Shown piece by piece: positions 1-8,302 of a stretch of DNA of 64,000 nt (within the stretch, counting starts at the first letter, position 1; each line of letters opens with the position of its first letter). The position numbers and the translations under genes were made by a program. Under the pieces are notes generated by a model, which saw only the letters and a program-made list of their open reading frames with translations, did not search any database and had not been told where the DNA came from. This DNA is from Methylobacterium gossipiicola (GTDB lineage Bacteria > Pseudomonadota > Alphaproteobacteria > Rhizobiales > Beijerinckiaceae). The stretch spans positions 124,001-188,000 of the forward strand of contig NZ_FOPM01000006.1 of NCBI RefSeq assembly GCF_900113485.1, given 5' to 3'.

Positions 1-174
1 GCCAACGTGGTGATCGACGGGGCGCTCGGCGTGGTGCCGCTCGCCGGCGACCTGTTCGACGCCGTCTTCAAGGCCAACCGCCGCAACGTCGCCCTGCTGC
101 GCCGGCACCTGGAAAAGACCGGGGGCTTACGACCGGGCGAGATCGACGGCACGGCGGTGCGGATCGACGGCTGA
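1..174 (+). CDS. DUF4112 family protein, C-terminal part
   Basis: Only the last 57 codons are in the window; the frame is open to the left edge and stops at TGA 172-174. The segment VVPLAGDLFDAVFKANRRN is the typical C-terminal signature of DUF4112 proteins, small membrane-associated proteins of unknown function. The repeated hydrophobic-acidic pattern followed by a basic tail is as in the family. No function can be given. It is followed by a repeat-containing gap rather than by an operon partner. Confidence 0.7.
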   Translation, partial: ANVVIDGALGVVPLAGDLFDAVFKANRRNVALLRRHLEKTGGLRPGEIDGTAVRIDG

Positions 175-601
175 GGCGCGCGCCGGCCGTTTGCTGCTGC
201 GTTGACGATGTGGTGTCGCCGAAAGATCGGGCTCGCCGCTTCGATGGGGCGCACGCAGGCGCGTGCCTCCTGCCCCATGGGAGGTTCTGCCGGATTTCGA
301 CATGGCGCGGGTCCCCTCTCCTGAAAGGAGAGGGACAGGGTAAGGTGTGCGACCTTTCCGGAGACGGACCACACCTCACCCCAACCCTCTCCTTTCAGGA
401 GAGGGAGCCCGTCGCGGTCGATGCCATCTCGTCGCGGCTCTCGAAAGCGGTTGTGGGAAGCGGCGAAGCGCGCTCGCCCCGCGTTCGACCCCGCACCCCT
501 TTCGCCATAACCCTGCCCAAGCCCCGGGGGAGCCGCCGCACCGCGCCCGCCCCCGCCAACGGATGCCGCATGACACCAGCACCCACCGCACGGGGCCGCC
601 G
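175..601. other. Intergenic region with a palindromic repeat
   Basis: No convincing gene lies here. Open frames reading through this stretch are an upstream extension of the yejE frame and translated repeat sequence. The middle is occupied by a full copy of the GAGAGG palindromic repeat. I see no clear terminator for the DUF4112 gene and no recognisable promoter for yejE. Confidence 0.6.
302..416. repeat. GAGAGG palindromic repeat, copy 1 (full)
   Basis: This copy has two arms that are near reverse complements. Each arm carries an inner palindrome (CTCTCCTGAAAGGAGAG in the left arm, CTCTCCTTTCAGGAGAG in the right), and a short spacer separates them. The same organisation recurs at 35807-35923 and, more diverged, at 40934-41032. 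The whole unit could fold into one long hairpin, like a REP/BIME-type element. Confidence 0.8.
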
Positions 602-1726
602 ATGAACCGGATCGCGACCTTCGGCGAGGCCCCGGCCCCGGCCCGCACCGGCTGGCTCTCGCCCCTGTGGCGGCGGCGGCTCTCGAACTTCCGCCGCAAC
701 CGCCTCGGCTTCTGGTCCTTCCTGATCTTCGCCGGCCTGTTCGGCACGAGCCTGTTCGCGGAGGTGATCGCCAACGACAAGCCCCTCGTCGTCTCCTACA
801 AGGGCGAGATCCTGTTTCCCGTCCTCATCGACTACCCTGACGAGAAGTTCGGCGGCTTCTACGCGAAACCGAACTACCGCTCGGCCGAGACGCGCCAGGA
901 GATCGCCGAACACGGCTGGGCGATCTGGCCGCCGATCCCGTATTCCTACGACACCATCATCGACGGGCTGCCGACGCCGTCGCCCTCCCCGCCGACCTGG
1001 ATGCTGACGGAGGCGCAGTGCGCGGCGGCGGGCAAACCCTGCGCCGACCTCGAAATGCACTGGCTCGGCACCGACAACACCACCCGCGACGTGCTGGCGC
1101 GGATCATCTACGGCTTTCGCATCTCGGTGCTGTTCGGCCTCATCCTGGCGCTGATCTCCTCGGTGATCGGCGTGATCGCCGGGGCGGTGCAGGGCTATTT
1201 CGGCGGCTGGGTCGACCTCGCGCTCCAGCGCTTCATCGAGGTCTGGAGCGGCATCCCCACCCTCTACCTCATCATCATCATCTCGGCCTTCATCGAACCG
1301 GGCTTCTTCGTGCTGCTCGGCATCCTGCTGCTGTTCTCGTGGGTGTCCCTGGTGGGCGTGGTGCGGGCCGAGTTCCTGCGGGCGCGCAACTTCGAGTATG
1401 TCCGCGCCGCCCGGGCGCTCGGCCTCTCCAACGTCCGCATCATGAGCCGCCACCTCCTGCCCAACGCCATGGTGGCGACGCTTACCTTCCTACCGTTCAT
1501 CCTCAACGGCTCCATCGGCACCCTGACGTCCCTCGACTTCCTCGGATTCGGCCTGCCGCCGGGCTCGGCGTCGCTGGGCGAACTCCTCGCCCAGGGCAAG
1601 GAGAACATCCAGGCGCCGTGGCTCGGGCTCACGGGCTTCATCGTGGTGGCGACGATGCTGAGCCTCCTCGTCTTCGCCGGCGAGGCAGTGCGCGACGCCT
1701 TCGATCCACGAAAATCGTTCGGCTGA
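602..1726 (+). CDS. yejE: ABC transporter permease, YejE type
   Basis: Inner-membrane permease of a peptide-type ABC importer; in Enterobacteria YejABEF imports microcin C and peptides. The 374-residue product has a first membrane segment near residues 35-55 and a long periplasmic loop with the YejE signature (GEILFPVLIDYPDEKFGG and HWLGTDNTTRDVLARIIYG). A BPD_transp_1 domain follows, with the EAA-type loop around ARALGLSNVRIMSRHLLPNA. The ATG at 602 is chosen because the family starts just before the basic WRRRLSNFRRN stretch; upstream codons are repeat-derived. The RBS is weak. No yejA, yejB or yejF lies downstream, and only 174 bp of DUF4112 is visible upstream, so its partners must be elsewhere. 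Confidence 0.9.
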   Translation: MNRIATFGEAPAPARTGWLSPLWRRRLSNFRRNRLGFWSFLIFAGLFGTSLFAEVIANDKPLVVSYKGEILFPVLIDYPDEKFGGFYAKPNYRSAETRQEIAEHGWAIWPPIPYSYDTIIDGLPTPSPSPPTWMLTEAQCAAAGKPCADLEMHWLGTDNTTRDVLARIIYGFRISVLFGLILALISSVIGVIAGAVQGYFGGWVDLALQRFIEVWSGIPTLYLIIIISAFIEPGFFVLLGILLLFSWVSLVGVVRAEFLRARNFEYVRAARALGLSNVRIMSRHLLPNAMVATLTFLPFILNGSIGTLTSLDFLGFGLPPGSASLGELLAQGKENIQAPWLGLTGFIVVATMLSLLVFAGEAVRDAFDPRKSFG

Positions 1727-1971
1727 TCGCCCGGATCATCCCGGCGCCGGTCGCATCCTTCGGCAGGCCGGAATTCGGTAGCCCTCGCGCGCCGCGCGAG
1801 CTTCGCCATCCGATCTTTCTCGATCGAACGCCGCCGAGACCCCGGGCCTTCACGACGCGAACCGGGACAAGCCACGGGATCGATCGAGAAATGGAGCGCC
1901 AGGAAACGATTCTCTAAGCTCCGCTTGTAACTGTCGAATGTGACAAAATCCCCGCCGGACCTCCCTCCGCC

Positions 1972-4050
1972 ATGCCCCTCAGCGCCCCACAGGACATCCG
2001 GTGCCCGTCCGAGGCCAGCCCGGTTCAAACGACGGGCGTCGAGTCCAGTCTCGCGCGGATCACGGCCCTTGCCGCCGCCTGCCTCGGGCTGCCCATGGCG
2101 TGGCTCTCCCTCGGAACCGGGCAGACCCGGACGGTGCGGGCCGCCCATGGCCTCGACGGGCGGATGCCGGGCGTGGCGGCGGACGGCTTCCACGCCTGTG
2201 CCGCCCTGATGGGGGCCGACGGAAACCGCCTCGGCGAACTCTGGGTCGGGGACGAGCGGCCGCGTCTCGCCCTCGACGCGACGCAGACCGCGCAACTCGC
2301 GGCCTTCGCCGAGCTCGCCGCCGAAAAGCTCGATCAGGCGGCGCGGACGCGGACGGACGAGTTCGTGCGCGGCTTCGCGGAGGCGGCGGTCTACGCCCTG
2401 ATGACGGCGGATGCCGAAGGCACCATCACGTTCGTCAACCAGGCCGCCGGGACGCTGTTCGGCTACGAACCCGAGGCGATGATCGGCCGGACCTTCGATT
2501 TCCTGTTCCCCGCCTCGCTCCAGGCCAGTTACCGCGAGACCTTCGCCAAGCTGGCGAACGACCTCGACGCGACGGCCCTCGGCCACGCCTACGAACTCGT
2601 CGGCCTCCACCGCGACGGCACGGCGTTTCCCATCGAATTCTCCCTGTCGGTCTGGCGGGAGAACGGCCGGATCGGCGTCGGCGCCACCATGCGCGACATC
2701 TCCGAATGGCGTATCCGTGACGCGCAACTCGTGCGGATGGCCCATTTCGACAGTCTCACGGGCCTCGCCAACCGGGCACGGTTCCTCGAATGCGTCGCGG
2801 CCGCCCTGGCGGAGGGGCCCGCGACGGTGATCAAGCTCGACCTCGACAACTTCAAGGACGTGCATGACGGCTTCGGCCATGCCACCGGCGACGCCCTGCT
2901 GCGGGCCGTCGCGGCGCGCCTGTCGGCCCATTGCGCGGCGGTCGCCACCGTGGCGCGCCTCAGCGGTGAGCGGTTCGCACTCCTCGTCCCCGCCTGCGGC
3001 GATCCGATCCGGGCCACGGCCCTGGCGCGGCGGGTCGTCGACGCCTTCGAAGAGACGTTCGAGGTCGTCGGCCACACCTTCCGGGTCGGCCTCTGCCTCG
3101 GCCTCGCCATCGGCACCCATCCGGGGACGGATGCGAACACGCTGATCACCGACGCGGATCTCGCCCTCTATCAGGCCAAGAACGAGGGACGGCGCGGCAT
3201 CCGCCTGTTCGAACCGGCCATGCGCAGCGCGGTGATCGCCCGACGGACCCTGCACGATGAAATCGGCCGCGCCCTGGCGGCGGGCGAACTGGTGATGCAC
3301 TACCAACCGCAGGTGGCCTTCGCCACGGGGCAGATCGTCGGCGCCGAGGCCCTGCTGCGCTGGCGGCACCCCACGCGCGGCCTGCTGCTGCCGGGCATGT
3401 TCCTGTCGACCCTCGAAGCCCATCCCATGGCCGCCGATATCGGCGGCTGGATCATCGAGGAGACCTGCCGGCAGGCGGCGCAGTGGCGGGCGGCGGGCCT
3501 CCCGCCGATCCGGATCGCCGTCAACCTCTTCGCCGCCCAGTTGCGGGCCGGCACCCTGACGCGGGACGTGCGCAACGCCCTCGCCCGCTACCGGATGGCG
3601 CCCTCGGATTTCGAGATCGAAGTCACCGAGCGCATCGCCCTCCAGGCCGACGACGCGACCCTCGAATCGATCCATGCCCTGCACGCCGAGGGCGTTGCCG
3701 TGGCGTTCGACGATTTCGGCACGGGCTACGCCTCCCTCGCGTCCCTCAAACGCTTTCCCCTCACCCGGCTCAAGATCGACCGCAGCTTCGTGCGCGACGT
3801 CCTCAACGACCGTCACGACGCCCAGATCATCCGCGCCATCCTGCTCATGGCCCAGAGCTTCGGTCTCGACGTCATCGCCGAAGGGATCGAGACCGAGGGG
3901 CAGGAAGCGATCCTGCGGGAGATGGGCTGCCACGAGGGCCAAGGCTATCTCTACGGCAAGGCCCTGCCGCCGGCCGCCCTGGCGGCCCTCATCCGCACCC
4001 GCGCGATCCGGGAACCCCGCGAGGCGCGCGCGAACCCGCGCAGCGCATGA
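1972..4050 (+). CDS. PAS-GGDEF(degenerate)-EAL protein, probable c-di-GMP phosphodiesterase
   Basis: The 692-residue cytosolic protein has a short GAF-like N-terminus (about 20-125), a PAS domain (about 135-245), a GGDEF domain (about 260-415) and an EAL domain (about 435-680). The cyclase motif reads SGERF instead of GGDEF near residue 331, so synthesis of c-di-GMP is unlikely; the domain may only bind GTP. The EAL domain keeps EALLRW near residue 457 and DDFGTGYASL near 580, the metal and catalytic signatures, so hydrolysis of c-di-GMP to pGpG is likely. It stands alone, between yejE and a repeat element. The signal sensed by PAS is unknown. Confidence 0.9.
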   Translation: MPLSAPQDIRCPSEASPVQTTGVESSLARITALAAACLGLPMAWLSLGTGQTRTVRAAHGLDGRMPGVAADGFHACAALMGADGNRLGELWVGDERPRLALDATQTAQLAAFAELAAEKLDQAARTRTDEFVRGFAEAAVYALMTADAEGTITFVNQAAGTLFGYEPEAMIGRTFDFLFPASLQASYRETFAKLANDLDATALGHAYELVGLHRDGTAFPIEFSLSVWRENGRIGVGATMRDISEWRIRDAQLVRMAHFDSLTGLANRARFLECVAAALAEGPATVIKLDLDNFKDVHDGFGHATGDALLRAVAARLSAHCAAVATVARLSGERFALLVPACGDPIRATALARRVVDAFEETFEVVGHTFRVGLCLGLAIGTHPGTDANTLITDADLALYQAKNEGRRGIRLFEPAMRSAVIARRTLHDEIGRALAAGELVMHYQPQVAFATGQIVGAEALLRWRHPTRGLLLPGMFLSTLEAHPMAADIGGWIIEETCRQAAQWRAAGLPPIRIAVNLFAAQLRAGTLTRDVRNALARYRMAPSDFEIEVTERIALQADDATLESIHALHAEGVAVAFDDFGTGYASLASLKRFPLTRLKIDRSFVRDVLNDRHDAQIIRAILLMAQSFGLDVIAEGIETEGQEAILREMGCHEGQGYLYGKALPPAALAALIRTRAIREPREARANPRSA

Positions 4051-4158
4051 CGGCCCGATCCCACGATGTCGGGGATGGGCCGCCCGACACTCTCCGGGGC
4101 CTTGCCCCGGATCGGCGAAGGGCCGAACCTTCGAACCCGGATGGGCACCGGCCCGAGG

Positions 4159-4260
4159 GCATCGATCCAGACGGAGGCTTCAGCCGTGTCTGGGAAAATT
4201 GATGCAAAAGCCTCGTGCTCTGGCGCATGAACGAAGTGATTGCGTCACAGCACGAGAGCG
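4159..4260 (+). repeat. CGATCCAGACGG repeat (module A), copy 1
   Basis: About 100 bp beginning GCATCGATCCAGACGG and ending near GCGTCACAGCACGAG. It is nearly identical to the copies at 33709, 57928, 62846 and 62951, but lacks six bases in the A-rich run after TTGATGCAAAA. It lies after the EAL gene and is directly followed by module B. Confidence 0.85.
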
Positions 4261-4355
4261 TCGTCCTGGATATCAGATCCAGGACGACGCTCTCAAGCTA
4301 TTGGGCCGCATCGGCCCGAAATCCGGTTCCCGCCTTTCGGGCCGATACTCTAGAG
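4256..4355 (+). repeat. Repeat module B with two hairpins
   Basis: The first half is a perfect inverted repeat: GCGTCGTCCTGGAT, short loop, ATCCAGGACGACGC. The second half is an imperfect palindrome (CCGAAATCCGGTTCCC...TTTCGG) ending in CTCTAGAG. A related second half occurs at 63060-63160 and, inverted relative to module A, at 33812-33860. The final CTAG supplies the TAG stop of the minus-strand gene that follows. Confidence 0.75.
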
Positions 4356-4694
4356 CGGACGGGCGGCGCCCGCGAGGAGCCAGCCCTTGGCCTTCTGGAT
4401 GAGGGCGGGCCGGGCGCGGGCGACGTCCTCGTCGTCGAGGAGCGGCGAGGTCGAGAGGGCGGCGAGGTAGGCCGCCTCACGGGTCCGGCAAGCGCGCAGG
4501 GACGCCTCAACGGCGTCGGCGCGGGAGGTCTGGGCCGCCTGCGCGGCGAAGCTGCGCTGTAGGCATCCCCGCCAGGCGGCGTGGAGATCGGCGGCCTCAC
4601 CGGCCCGGGCGAAGCCGGGATATCCGCAGGCCAGGGTGAGGAGGAGCGCGCACGCGGCGCCGGCACGGATCGTCATCGTCGGTGGTTCCCCCAT
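4350..4694 (-). CDS. Small exported protein of unknown function
   Basis: The 114-residue product begins with a clear signal peptide: basic MTIR, a hydrophobic AGAACALLLTLAC core, and cleavage around GFARAGEA. The mature part is alpha-helical, Ala/Arg-rich, with two cysteines that could form a disulfide (WRGCLQ and LRACRT). No family recognised. Translation may start at 4694 or at the second ATG (4676), where GGGGAACC precedes the start. The TAG stop lies in the CTAG at the edge of repeat module B, so the natural C-terminus could have been altered by that element. Confidence 0.6.
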   Translation of the reverse strand: MGEPPTMTIRAGAACALLLTLACGYPGFARAGEAADLHAAWRGCLQRSFAAQAAQTSRADAVEASLRACRTREAAYLAALSTSPLLDDEDVARARPALIQKAKGWLLAGAARPL

Positions 4695-4825
4695 GGGGAA
4701 ACCCTCGCCCGAAGGTGTTTAACAGGGCTTGAAGAACCACCCGCGCGGATCCGTCCCATTTCGGGACAGGCCGGTTGCCATCCGGTCCCACCCACCGCAA
4801 GACAGCCGGCGAGGCCGCGCCGGGC

Positions 4826-4855
4826 CCCGTGCATCACGGGACCGGGACGGCCCGG
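4826..4855 (+). promoter_or_regulatory. Candidate guanidine-II-like leader hairpins before sugE
   Basis: Two adjacent hairpins sit directly before the ribosome binding site. The first is CCCGTG-CAT-CACGGG (4826-4840). The second is CCGGG-ACGG-CCCGG (4842-4855). An ACGR tetraloop closed by a GC stem next to the RBS is the hallmark of the mini-ykkC (guanidine-II) riboswitch, and the downstream gene is a Gdx-type exporter. The known class has two ACGR hairpins; here only one has that loop, so this is a candidate only. Confidence 0.35.
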
Positions 4856-4868
4856 AACGGAGGGCGCC

Positions 4869-5189
4869 ATGGCCTGGATCTGTCTCGTCGCCGCGGGCCT
4901 CCTCGAGGTCGCCTGGTCCTACGCCATGAAGCTGTCCCAGGGCTTCACGCGGCCCTGGCCGACGGCGATCATGGCCGTGACCATGCTGGGCAGCGTCGGG
5001 CTCCTCGCCCTGTCCATGCGGACCCTGCCCCTCGGCACCGCCTACACGATCTGGACGGGCATCGGCGCCGTGGGCGCCTTCGTGCTCGGCATCGTGGCGC
5101 TCGGCGAGGAGGCGAGCCCCGCCCGCATCGTCGCGGCCGGGCTCATCGTCTCCGGCCTCGTGACCATGAAGCTCGCGAGCTCCGCGTGA
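4869..5189 (+). CDS. sugE: SMR-family guanidinium exporter (SugE/Gdx)
   Basis: A 106-residue protein with four membrane helices, the full length of the small multidrug resistance family. The essential membrane glutamate is E13 (LLEVAWSYAMK), and the helix 3 signature IWTGIGAVGAF marks the SugE/Gdx subgroup rather than EmrE. Members of that subgroup act as dimers exchanging guanidinium for protons. The ATG at 4869 follows GGAGGG with good spacing. It appears monocistronic. The leader hairpin with an ACGG loop fits guanidine control, but that is inference. Confidence 0.9.
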   Translation: MAWICLVAAGLLEVAWSYAMKLSQGFTRPWPTAIMAVTMLGSVGLLALSMRTLPLGTAYTIWTGIGAVGAFVLGIVALGEEASPARIVAAGLIVSGLVTMKLASSA

Positions 5190-5201
5190 GAACGCGGCGG
5201 T

Positions 5202-5852
5202 TCAGCGGTTCGCGGTGGTGGCCGGCGAGGCGGCGCGGCCCAGCGACACCCAGGCCTGCACGTCCTGGCTCTCGCGCTTGATGAAGGTGTAGCCGGTCTG
5301 GCGCCAGCCGTGGACGGTGCTGGTCTTGTTGTCGAGGATGAAGTCGCCCCGGTCGGTGACGAGGGTGAGCACGGCGTGGCCCTCGCCCTTCTCGTCGATG
5401 ACCACGGTCATCCGCATGGCCCGGCGCGGCAGCCCGGCTTCGGCCAGCAGCTTGCGCTTGAGGAGCTGGAAATCCTCGCAGTCGCCCGAGCCGTCCTCGG
5501 CGAGATCCCAATGGTCGGGGACGCGGCGGTGGTCCATGTCGGTCACCGACCGCACGGACCGGTTCACGCGGGCATTCACCGCCAGGATGGTCGACCACAC
5601 GGCCGGGGTGAGCGCGATGCTGGCGGGCTCGGTGCGGTCCACGGCGCATTCCCGGGGATAGCCCTCGCAGAACGTCACCCAGGCGGCGATGGGCCGGGCG
5701 GCCGAACCGGCGATCAGCAGGCTCGGGGTGACGGGCAGGGACGCGAAGGTCTGGGCCTGGGCCGCGCCGGGCGCCCCCAGGACCCCGAGCAGACCGATCA
5801 GGCGCCCGAGGCGCCGGGCCGTCGTCGAGAACGTCGAAACTGAGGTCCGCAT
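5202..5852 (-). CDS. Bacterial transglutaminase-like cysteine proteinase (BTLCP)
   Basis: The 216-residue product has an N-terminal signal peptide ending about AAQAQT (residue 34). The transglutaminase-like catalytic triad is visible: Cys in GDCEDFQLLKR (about 123), His in GEGHAVLT (about 157) and Asp in FILDNK (about 172). This matches the alphaproteobacterial BTLCP (DUF920) family of periplasmic putative peptidases; LapG is a distant relative. Its substrate is unknown. It is convergent with sugE, only 12 bp apart, and is transcribed alone. Confidence 0.88.
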   Translation of the reverse strand: MRTSVSTFSTTARRLGRLIGLLGVLGAPGAAQAQTFASLPVTPSLLIAGSAARPIAAWVTFCEGYPRECAVDRTEPASIALTPAVWSTILAVNARVNRSVRSVTDMDHRRVPDHWDLAEDGSGDCEDFQLLKRKLLAEAGLPRRAMRMTVVIDEKGEGHAVLTLVTDRGDFILDNKTSTVHGWRQTGYTFIKRESQDVQAWVSLGRAASPATTANR

Positions 5853-6038
5853 GGCCCGGTCCGTCCCGTTAATCTTTCGTTAACGAAACGTCTCACGCCG
5901 TCCGGGCCACGGCAATCGCAGGGTTAAGAAAAGGTTAACGGTGTGGATAGCCGAGTCGGCGCGGCGGGTGGCCCGAACACGACGACGCCCCGCCGGGCGA
6001 GCGGCGAGGCGTCGGATCCCGCGGATGTCGCGGTCGGC

Positions 6039-6437
6039 TCAAGCCTGCGGCAGGTCCGGGGTGATGCCGAGATTGGCCAGGCCCTCGGAGAGGAGATCGG
6101 CGGCGTTGGGGGTGCCGAGGAGTTCGCGGGCGGCGCCCTCACCGACGGATTCGCGCTCGCGGGCGAAGCGCACGGCGTCGCGCCATTCCTCGGCCTCCAT
6201 GTCGCCGCGCCCGACATAGACGAGGGCCAGGAGGTCGGCGCGCTCGTCGTCGTTCAGCGCGCCGATCATCGCCCGGACCTCCTCCTCGGTGGCGTCGTCG
6301 GTCCCGGAGGTGAGCACGTCGGTGGCGCCGTCGTCGATGGCGTTCGAACCGGAATCCGGGTCCGTCGGCCCTTCCTTCACCTCGATGGCGCGCAGGCGCA
6401 GGATGATCTCGGTGACGGTGTCGACGGCGATGTCCAT
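6039..6437 (-). CDS. DUF3775 domain protein
   Basis: A 132-residue acidic cytosolic protein. MIGALNDDERADLLALVYVGR and the following EEWRDAVRFARER region match DUF3775, a family of unknown function common in alphaproteobacteria. The C-terminus LSEGLANLGI is also typical. The frame extends upstream to 6551, but the ATG at 6437 begins the conserved helix IAVDTVTEIILRL and has GGGA upstream, so it is preferred. It lies alone between BTLCP and nudC. Confidence 0.75.
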   Translation of the reverse strand: MDIAVDTVTEIILRLRAIEVKEGPTDPDSGSNAIDDGATDVLTSGTDDATEEEVRAMIGALNDDERADLLALVYVGRGDMEAEEWRDAVRFARERESVGEGAARELLGTPNAADLLSEGLANLGITPDLPQA

Positions 6438-6600
6438 GAACGTGTCCCATGCGCTCAGCCGCCCGACGCGGCGGCCTTCAGCAGGCACAACCCCCGACGG
6501 CCGCAACGGTTCGCCCGTTCCGCGTGCCTCACGGAACTCCCGGTCCCGCACGGTTCTCGGTCCGAGCCCGATGGAGCAGCGGGCGTTGTGTGAAACACAC

Positions 6601-7497
6601 TCAGGCCCGGCCCTCCACGAAGGCGCGCAGGAGGGTGTGGGCGATGGCCATGGGCGGGGGCACCGTCAGCCCCTCGGGGTGGGTGCCGGCGATCATCGCC
6701 GCGACATCGGCGCGGGTGAGCCAGCGGGCGTCGACGAGTTCCTGCGCGTCGAGGGTGATGGCCTCGTCGAGGGCTTGCGCGACGCAGCCGATCATCAGGG
6801 AGGCGGGGAACGGCCAGGGCTGCGAGGCGTGATACCGCACGGCGCCGATGGTGAGCCCGACCTCCTCGAAGGTCTCGCGGCGCACGGCGGCCTCGATGGT
6901 CTCGCCGGGTTCGAGGAAGCCGGCGAGGCAGGAATACATCGTTTCCTTGAACCGGGGCGAGCGGCCGAGCAGGCAGCTTTCGCCCCGGGTGATCAGCATG
7001 ATCACGACGGGATCGGTGCGGGGGAAGTGGTGGGTGTCGCAGGCGGCGCAATCGCGCCGGTAGCCGCCGGCGGCCGGCACGGTCGGGGCGCCGCACTGGG
7101 CGCAGAAGCCGTGGCGGGCGTGCCAGGACAGCAGGGATTTCGCCGTGGCGAGGAGCCCGAGTTCGTGGGCGGCCACCCCGCCCTCGGCGGCGAGGCCGCG
7201 CAGGTCGTTGGTCGCGAAATCCGGGTCGGCCTCGAACCCTTCCGCCCGCTCCGGCGGCAGGGCGGCGGCGAAGACCGGGGCGCCGTCGAGGCGGCCGAGG
7301 AACAGCGGCGTGCCGTCCACGGCGATGCGCGCGGGATCGAGGAGGGCCGAGCCGTCGCCGGTCACCACCCGGTCGCCCGCGAGCACCACGAGGCGGGCGC
7401 CCGGCTCGGTGAGCGGCGGCACCGCAGCCGTGCTCTCGGCGGAATGGCGCACGAGGCGGTTGTGGATGTAGCCGAGGCCGTCGAGGGGGTCCGTCAC
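6601..7497 (-). CDS. nudC: NAD(+)/NADH pyrophosphatase, Nudix
   Basis: NudC cleaves NAD(H) to NMN(H) and AMP, and removes NAD caps from RNA in characterised members. The 298-residue product has a variable N-terminal domain, a zinc ribbon (CAQC...CAAC, about residues 130-150), and a full Nudix box (GFLEPGETIEAAVRRETFEEVGL read in parts: GFLEPGE, then RRETFEEVGL; about 192-215). The NudC-specific SQPWPFPASLM motif follows. The GTG start at 7495-7497 lies one base after the stop of the HIT gene, so translation is probably coupled; an ATG further upstream would overlap that gene by far more. Confidence 0.92.
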   Translation of the reverse strand: MTDPLDGLGYIHNRLVRHSAESTAAVPPLTEPGARLVVLAGDRVVTGDGSALLDPARIAVDGTPLFLGRLDGAPVFAAALPPERAEGFEADPDFATNDLRGLAAEGGVAAHELGLLATAKSLLSWHARHGFCAQCGAPTVPAAGGYRRDCAACDTHHFPRTDPVVIMLITRGESCLLGRSPRFKETMYSCLAGFLEPGETIEAAVRRETFEEVGLTIGAVRYHASQPWPFPASLMIGCVAQALDEAITLDAQELVDARWLTRADVAAMIAGTHPEGLTVPPPMAIAHTLLRAFVEGRA

Positions 7498-7498
7498 G

Positions 7499-7921
7499 TC
7501 AGGCCGCCGCGAACAGGGCGCCGATTCGCTCCACCATCTGGGCGCGGGCATGGTGCGGATAGGGCTTCGCCTCGCCCACCCCCCAGACCGGGCGCGGCCA
7601 GGCGGGATCCGAAAGGAACCGGCCGATGACGTGGACATGGAGCTGGGGCACGACGTTGCCGAGGGCCGCGACGTTGACCTTGTCGGGCTTGGCGAGCGCC
7701 AGCATCACGCCCGTGGCGAGGCGCATCTCGTCCATGAGGATTTTCGCATCCTCGGGGGTGAGATCGGTGATCTCGCTCAAGCCCTCCCGGCGCGGCACCA
7801 GAATCAGCCAGGGAAACCGGGCGTCGTCCATGAGCAGCACGCGGCACAGGGCGAGGTCGCCCACATGCACGGTGTCGGCGGCGAGGCGGGGGTCGAGGGT
7901 GAAGTCGGGGGCGGTGCTCAT
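7499..7921 (-). CDS. HIT family hydrolase
   Basis: A 140-residue histidine-triad protein, a family acting on nucleotide phosphoramidates and dinucleoside polyphosphates. The signature QLHVHVIGRF with the active-site His lies about residues 97-106; FPWLILVPRR is the conserved N-terminal strand. The final position of the triad diverges, as in the short proteobacterial subgroup. It is the first gene of a two-gene operon with nudC (1 bp gap), so both enzymes probably act in nucleotide pool cleaning. Confidence 0.9.
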   Translation of the reverse strand: MSTAPDFTLDPRLAADTVHVGDLALCRVLLMDDARFPWLILVPRREGLSEITDLTPEDAKILMDEMRLATGVMLALAKPDKVNVAALGNVVPQLHVHVIGRFLSDPAWPRPVWGVGEAKPYPHHARAQMVERIGALFAAA

Positions 7922-8302
7922 GGGGGAGCGATGTAGGGCGAAATGGGGGGTGATGCGAGATGGCGGCGGCCCTTCAGGCGGGGCCGGAAGCCCGTTCTGT
8001 CGGTTGGGAAGCGCGAGTCCCCAAACGCCCCCACGCCGCCCCTGGGAACGTCTGCTTCGAGACGGATGAGCCGAAGGTCATCAATCGGGTCGGGGGGTCA
8101 GCGAAAGGAGGATTTGATAGCAAGAATCGGGACGCACCTCACCCAGGCGGAGCCTTAAAAGAGCGGCTCATACGGTTTCTGCGTGATTGCCTCGGATGAG
8201 CGAGACGCGACGGGCTCCCTCTCCTTTCAGGAGAGCGGACCCGCGCTCACCAGGGACCGAATGGATCATCCGGAAACGGTATCGACCAGCGAGAGGTCCG
8301 TC
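7922..8302. other. Intergenic region before the EamA gene
   Basis: Upstream of the divergent HIT and EamA genes. Base use is less GC-biased than around it (runs such as GGATTTGATAGCAAGAATC and GGAGCCTTAAAAGAGC). It holds a partial GAGAGG repeat at 8212-8242. No other gene is supported; open frames are short and do not look like proteins. Confidence 0.6.
8212..8242. repeat. GAGAGG palindromic repeat, partial copy 2
   Basis: GGGCTCCCTCTCCTTTCAGG continues into AGAGCGGACCCGCG: one arm and inner palindrome only, the second arm being absent. It sits in the lower-GC stretch before the EamA gene. Confidence 0.65.

Noticed and set aside
1264..3942. Very long open frame on the minus strand
   Set aside because: It overlaps yejE and the EAL gene, which have clear domains. 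The translation is low-complexity and charged, as expected from an antisense frame in high-GC DNA.
4215..4562. Plus-strand frame across the repeat and exported-protein gene
   Set aside because: It consists of repeat DNA and the antisense of the signal-peptide protein, which has better support.
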